Positions 60,545 to 64,000 of a stretch of DNA of 64,000 nt are shown piece by piece. Source of the DNA: Paludibacteraceae bacterium (GTDB taxonomy: Bacteria; Bacteroidota; Bacteroidia; Bacteroidales; Paludibacteraceae); the NCBI GenBank assembly GCA_024401555.1, contig JAKSKV010000001.1:124001-188000 (forward strand). Direction: 5' to 3'. Below the pieces are notes generated by a model. The model had not been told where the DNA came from. It did no database searches and saw only the letters and a program-made list of their open reading frames with translations. Each line of letters starts with the position of its first letter. Position 1 is the stretch's first letter. The position numbers and the translations under genes are program-made.

Positions 60545-60615
60545 TTGTCTCACGAGGATTCGAACCTCGACAGACAGTACCAAAAACTGTAGTGCTACCA
60601 TTACACCATGAGACA
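60545..60615 (-). tRNA. tRNA-Gln (anticodon TTG)
   Basis: A full cloverleaf on the minus strand: acceptor TGTCTCA with TGAGACA, D arm GTGTAATGGTAGCAC, anticodon stem ACAGT/ACTGT with loop TTTTGGT (TTG), and T arm CGAGG-TTCGAAT-CCTCG. CCA is not encoded. Its 3' end faces the restriction island, the usual geometry for tRNA-targeted insertion, although no second copy of the tRNA end was found. Confidence 0.95.
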
Positions 60616-60647
60616 ATCCTCAGTTGCTTTTCTTTCCGAAAGCGATG

Positions 60648-60678
60648 CAAAGGTACTACTTATTTTCGAACCTGCAAA
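60648..60678 (-). promoter_or_regulatory. Promoter of tRNA-Gln
   Basis: On the minus strand TTTG (60678-60675), 19 bases, TACCTTTG (60655-60648). The transcript would start about 26 bases before the mature tRNA. Confidence 0.7.
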
Positions 60679-60706
60679 TGTTTTGGCGAAATTTTTTGCG
60701 CTTTTT

Positions 60707-62002
60707 TTACTTTGCGATGATCAAGAAGTAGTTCTTTTTGCCTTTTTGAACAAGTATGTACTTGTTATTCAATAAGAAGGAACCATCGATTGTTGTGTCG
60801 TAGTCCGCTACTTTTTCTTTGTTGATGGAGACTCCGCCGCCTTGAACCAACTTTCTCAACTCACCCTTCGATGGGAATATGCTGGCCTTGTCGGTGAATA
60901 GATCCGCCATTTTAACACCTTGTTTGATCTCGTCGAGCGAAACTTCGAATTGAGGAACGCCCTCGAAAACGGAAAGGAGTGTCTCTTCGTCCAATTTCTT
61001 GAGCGATTCGGATGTCGCGTTGCCGAAGAGGATGTTGGATGCCTCTACCGCTGCGTCGTAATCCTCTTGAGAGTGGACCATGACGGTGATCTCTTGTGCC
61101 AATCTCTTTTGGAGCGGACGCAAGTGAGGCGCAGCCTTTTGCTCTTCGATAAGGGCGTCGATCTCGTCTTTTGGAAGACTGGTGAAGATCTTGATGTGCT
61201 TCTCCGCATCGTCGTCCGAAACGTTCAACCAGAATTGGTAGAACTTGTAAGGAGAGGTATATCTCTTGTCCAACCAAACGTTTCCGGACTCAGTCTTGCC
61301 GAATTTCTTTCCGTCCGCCTTGGTGATGAGTGGGCAGGTGAGGGCGAATGCCTCGTTGCCAGTCACCTTGCGGATCATCTCGGTACCGGTGGTGATGTTA
61401 CCCCATTGATCGGCACCGCCCAATTGCAATTTACAATTCTTGGTGCTGTTCAGATGCACGAAATCGTAGCCTTGCAACAATTGGTATGAGAACTCGGTGA
61501 AAGACATTCCGTCCGCACCGTTCTCTCCGGTGAAGCGTCTCTTCACTGAATCCTTGGACATCATATAGTTGACCGTGATGAGCTTACCTACGTTTCTGAT
61601 GAAATCGAGGAAGGTGAAGTCCTTCATCCAGTCATAGTTGTTCACGAGTTCCGCCGCATTCTCCGCGTTGCTGTTGAAATCCAAGAACTTCTCCAATTGT
61701 TTTTTGATGCACTCTTGGTTGTGGCGAAGTTTCTCCTCGTCGATCAGAACGCGCTCCTGCGATTTGCCGGAAGGGTCGCCGATCATACCGGTGGCACCAC
61801 CAATCAAGGCGATTGGCTTGTGTCCGCTGCGTTGGAAGTGACGCAACATCATCACACCAACCAAGTGTCCGATATGGAGAGAGTCAGCGGTTGGGTCAAT
61901 TCCCAAGTAGGCCGAGGTCATCTCTTTTTTCAACTGCTCTTCTGTGCCAGGCGTCATGTCTTGGATCATCCCACGCCATTTGAGTTCTTCTACGAAATTC
62001 AT
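60707..62002 (-). CDS. tyrS: Tyrosyl-tRNA synthetase
   Basis: A 431-residue class I synthetase that charges tRNA-Tyr. The N-terminal catalytic domain has [18 protein letters not shown] (HIGH motif) and KFGKTESGN (KMSKS motif), with GGADQWGNI in the tyrosine pocket. The C-terminal S4 RNA-binding domain ends the protein ([15 protein letters not shown]). Length and layout are standard for bacterial TyrS. It is divergent from efp. Confidence 0.96.
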   Translation of the reverse strand: MNFVEELKWRGMIQDMTPGTEEQLKKEMTSAYLGIDPTADSLHIGHLVGVMMLRHFQRSGHKPIALIGGATGMIGDPSGKSQERVLIDEEKLRHNQECIKKQLEKFLDFNSNAENAAELVNNYDWMKDFTFLDFIRNVGKLITVNYMMSKDSVKRRFTGENGADGMSFTEFSYQLLQGYDFVHLNSTKNCKLQLGGADQWGNITTGTEMIRKVTGNEAFALTCPLITKADGKKFGKTESGNVWLDKRYTSPYKFYQFWLNVSDDDAEKHIKIFTSLPKDEIDALIEEQKAAPHLRPLQKRLAQEITVMVHSQEDYDAAVEASNILFGNATSESLKKLDEETLLSVFEGVPQFEVSLDEIKQGVKMADLFTDKASIFPSKGELRKLVQGGGVSINKEKVADYDTTIDGSFLLNNKYILVQKGKKNYFLIIAK

Positions 62003-62124
62003 TTTATTATAATCTATTTTGTATGATACAATTTTTGCGGACGCAAAGTTAATAATTCTTTTCCCTATAGGTGCTACTTTATCTCTTTTTGTGCTCTTTT
62101 ATTGCGTATTTTGCAGATTTACAC

Positions 62125-62132
62125 TAAATTTG
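62125..62132 (+). promoter_or_regulatory. -7 element of efp
   Basis: TAAATTTG, with ATTG 20 bases upstream (62101-62104). The predicted start near 62139 excludes the longer open frame from 62019 and supports the ATG at 62172. Confidence 0.6.
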
Positions 62133-62171
62133 TGCCATATTTATTCGATTATTCATAAATTAAGTAACAAT

Positions 62172-62738
62172 ATGATTAATTCACAAGACATTAAGAATGG
62201 AACTTGCATCCGTATGGATGGCAAACTCTATTTCTGTATCGAGTTCCTTCACGTAAAGCCAGGTAAGGGAAATACCTTCATGCGTACTAAGTTGAAAAAC
62301 GTTGTTAACGGCCTCGTTGTTGAGAAGCGTTTCAACATTGGTGAGAAATTGGAGGACGTTCGTGTTGAGCGTCGCGAGCACCAATACTTGTACAAGGAGG
62401 GTGAGGATTATATCTTTATGAACCAAGAGAATTTCGAGCAAATTCCTATCGCCCACGACTTGATCACAGGTGTTGAGTTTATGAAGGAGAGCGATATCGT
62501 TGAGGTTGTGTTCGACGCCTCTACAGAGTCGGTTCTTTTTGCTGAAATGCCAGTGAAGACTCCTTTGAAGATCACATACACAGAGCCAGGTTTGAAGGGC
62601 GATACCGCTACTAACACTTTGAAGCCTGCTACTGTGGAGACAGGTGCTACTGTTCGTGTTCCTTTGTTCATCAACGAGGGTGAGACTATCTTGGTTGATA
62701 CTCGTGATGGTTCATACATCGAGCGTGTAAAGGCATAA
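62172..62738 (+). CDS. efp: Translation elongation factor P
   Basis: A 188-residue factor that relieves ribosome stalling at proline runs. The three beta-barrel domains are intact: KOW-like N domain ([14 protein letters not shown]), central OB domain and C-terminal OB domain ([27 protein letters not shown]). The tip loop reads KPGKGN, with lysine 32 at the position modified in E. coli EF-P. The frame is open upstream, but the promoter and the family length both fix the start at 62172. Confidence 0.97.
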   Translation: MINSQDIKNGTCIRMDGKLYFCIEFLHVKPGKGNTFMRTKLKNVVNGLVVEKRFNIGEKLEDVRVERREHQYLYKEGEDYIFMNQENFEQIPIAHDLITGVEFMKESDIVEVVFDASTESVLFAEMPVKTPLKITYTEPGLKGDTATNTLKPATVETGATVRVPLFINEGETILVDTRDGSYIERVKA

Positions 62739-62758
62739 TATCTTATCGGATAGAGTAG

Positions 62759-62799
62759 GGAGATGGGGACATTCTGTCTTCATCTCCTTTGTTTTTTTA
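62759..62799 (+). terminator. Terminator of efp
   Basis: GGAGATG (62759-62765) pairs with CATCTCC (62781-62787); inner GAC/GTC extends it; a T-rich tract follows. Confidence 0.75.
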
Positions 62800-62804
62800 T
62801 CAGT

Positions 62805-63575
62805 ATGACATTCCATTATTTAAAGAATTATTTAAGGTATCTGTTCTGTTCCCGCCATTGGCGTGGGTACGGGGTGCATTCTCCATTTGCGTTCGACTTG
62901 GTTACCAATGTGATCAGGGAAGAATTACCTTATTATAAATATAGCCTTGTGGAGAAAATCAGGAAGCTCTATCAGACTTCGAAAAAGAGTTTGGAGGTTG
63001 ACGGACGCACCGTGCCTGTTCCTGAACTTGCGCACGGAGAGATCTCTCCTGCTTGCGGTCAGTTGCTCTTCCGTTTGGTGAATAAGTATAAACCTGCGAA
63101 TGTTGTGGCGACGAAGATGGGAATGGGCATTTCCTCGATGTATTTGGCCGCCCCAAACTCCAAGCTGCCCGTTGTGACCTTCTGTGAGTCTGAATCGGTT
63201 GCCTCCTTTGTCTCCGGCTATATGAAACAGACTGGTTTCGGTAATGTGTTTGTCATCAAGGGACGTGCGGACGATTTGTCAACAAGGTTGGCTGATGTCG
63301 ATGCTTTGGGACTCCTTTATGTGAATGATTGCTTCTCTGGAGAGGATCTTGACCGACGGATGGAGGTCTGTTTGCGGAAGAGGGGCGAACAATCGATTTT
63401 TGTGATCGACCATATATACGAAAATGCTTCGATGACCGCTGCTTGGCGTCGCTTACAAGCTTTGGAGGAGGTTCGTGTCACTGTGGATTTGTTCCATATC
63501 GGAATCGTGTTTTTTGACAAGAAACTGCAAAAAGAGGATTATAATGTAAGATATTTCCCAAAACTACATTTCTGA
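62805..63575 (+). CDS. Class I methyltransferase-like protein
   Basis: A 256-residue soluble protein found widely in Bacteroidetes as a predicted SAM-dependent methyltransferase. A Rossmann-like core is visible: VVATKMGMGISSMYLA in the motif I position, VTFCESE, GLLYVNDCFSGE, and SIFVIDHIYENASM. The classical glycine pattern of motif I is weak, so catalytic activity is uncertain. The N terminus has a conserved RHWRGYGVHSPFAF box. The start is the ATG at 62805, which lies just after the efp terminator; the open frame upstream overlaps the hairpin. Confidence 0.6.
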   Translation: MTFHYLKNYLRYLFCSRHWRGYGVHSPFAFDLVTNVIREELPYYKYSLVEKIRKLYQTSKKSLEVDGRTVPVPELAHGEISPACGQLLFRLVNKYKPANVVATKMGMGISSMYLAAPNSKLPVVTFCESESVASFVSGYMKQTGFGNVFVIKGRADDLSTRLADVDALGLLYVNDCFSGEDLDRRMEVCLRKRGEQSIFVIDHIYENASMTAAWRRLQALEEVRVTVDLFHIGIVFFDKKLQKEDYNVRYFPKLHF

Positions 63576-63632
63576 CAAGCAGTTTTCTGTGACATATTGT
63601 TACTTGAAAGTGAAATTTTTTCGTTCAAATCG

Positions 63633-63662
63633 TTGTTCGTAATGAAAAAAGGTATATTTTTG
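63633..63662 (+). promoter_or_regulatory. Promoter of the DUF2795 gene
   Basis: TTG (63633-63635), 19 bases, TATTTTTG (63655-63662), about 40 bases before the ATG. Confidence 0.65.
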
Positions 63663-63703
63663 CAAACCTCAATATGAGGCAAAACTATTAATTCTTTTTA
63701 GTT

Positions 63704-63925
63704 ATGTATTGGACACTAGAATTAGCATCAAAGTTGGAAGATGCGCCATGGCCAGCAACCAAAGATGAGTTGGTAGATTTCGCGGTTCGCTCAGGTGCTC
63801 CGCTTGAGGTTTTGGAAAACCTTCAAGAGATGGAGGATGAGGGCGAGATATATGAAAGTATCGAGGATATTTGGCCCGATTATCCAAGTAAAGAGGATTT
63901 TCTCTTTAACGAGGAGGAGTATTAA
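63704..63925 (+). CDS. DUF2795 protein
   Basis: A 73-residue acidic protein (MYWTLELASKLEDAPWPATK, ending in EEEY). It matches DUF2795, a short helical domain common and highly conserved in Bacteroidetes, of unknown function. It has its own consensus promoter. The remaining 75 bases of the window hold no gene. Confidence 0.85.
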   Translation: MYWTLELASKLEDAPWPATKDELVDFAVRSGAPLEVLENLQEMEDEGEIYESIEDIWPDYPSKEDFLFNEEEY

Positions 63926-64000
63926 ACCGAAAAAAATAAAACACTAATTCACTGAATTTAAATGATATGTATTTCGGTGGTCGTTGAGACGCTGAAAAAA

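Noticed and set aside
62019-62171. Longer N terminus for EF-P
   Set aside because: It would lie upstream of the predicted transcript start and exceeds the family length by 51 residues.

Overview
The window reads as a chromosome segment of a fibre-degrading member of the Bacteroidales. The evidence is promoters of the Bacteroidetes type (a -7 element TAnnTTTG about 19 bases after TTTG), few Shine-Dalgarno sequences, DUF3078, DUF2795 and PCMD proteins, MetH without a reactivation domain, and C-terminal sorting tails of the type IX secretion system (T9SS) on large secreted proteins. Xylanase and cellulase genes of this architecture suggest a rumen or gut habitat; that is inference.

Layout. 0.1-6.8 kb: a GH10 xylanase with a CBM6 (minus), a DUF3078 outer-membrane protein (minus) and a GH9 cellulase with Ig-like modules and a T9SS tail (plus). 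6.9-7.9 kb: menA. 7.9-12.5 kb: an accessory segment between the core genes menA and typA. It holds an AAA/DUF4143 ATPase, a candidate structured RNA with its own promoter and terminator, a surface lipoprotein, a MORN-like secreted protein and an antitoxin/PIN-toxin pair. A 15-base sequence occurs at both edges of this segment and once inside it. 12.6-17.8 kb: typA, pbpC and a PCMD protein.

17.9-26.8 kb: a tightly packed nine-gene operon that looks like the GDP-sugar route to legionaminic acid (dehydratase, aminotransferase, acetyltransferase, synthase, hydrolysing epimerase, two oxidoreductases, CMP-transferase, CBS-nucleotidyltransferase). It converges on a minus-strand run, trpS-yfhO-capsule-synthase-like-GT2 (33.0-26.9 kb). 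33.1-34.5 kb: VanZ and a second GT2. 34.6-47.1 kb, all minus: metH, an OmpA protein, a 2342-residue T9SS repeat protein with a 513-base tandem repeat, and an outer-membrane beta-barrel protein.

47.2-60.5 kb: a second accessory island. It starts with gene debris (a DUF3871-like remnant, short orphan frames, direct repeats), a small secreted protein and an unusual phospholipase-D/beta-sandwich protein. A type I restriction-modification operon follows. Between hsdS and hsdR it carries a three-gene XRE-ImmA-PIN module with its own promoter inside a palindromic operator, and the hsdS spacer contains a TAEL repeat of the kind that alters site spacing in EcoR124. DUF4268, NERD/zinc-finger and small acidic genes trail behind. 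The island ends next to the 3' side of a tRNA-Gln gene. 60.7-64 kb: core genes tyrS, efp, a methyltransferase-like gene and DUF2795.

The best candidates for undescribed biology are the XRE-ImmA-PIN module inside the restriction operon, the PLD-coiled-coil-sandwich protein, the structured RNA at 9.25-9.54 kb and the menA-typA insertion segment.
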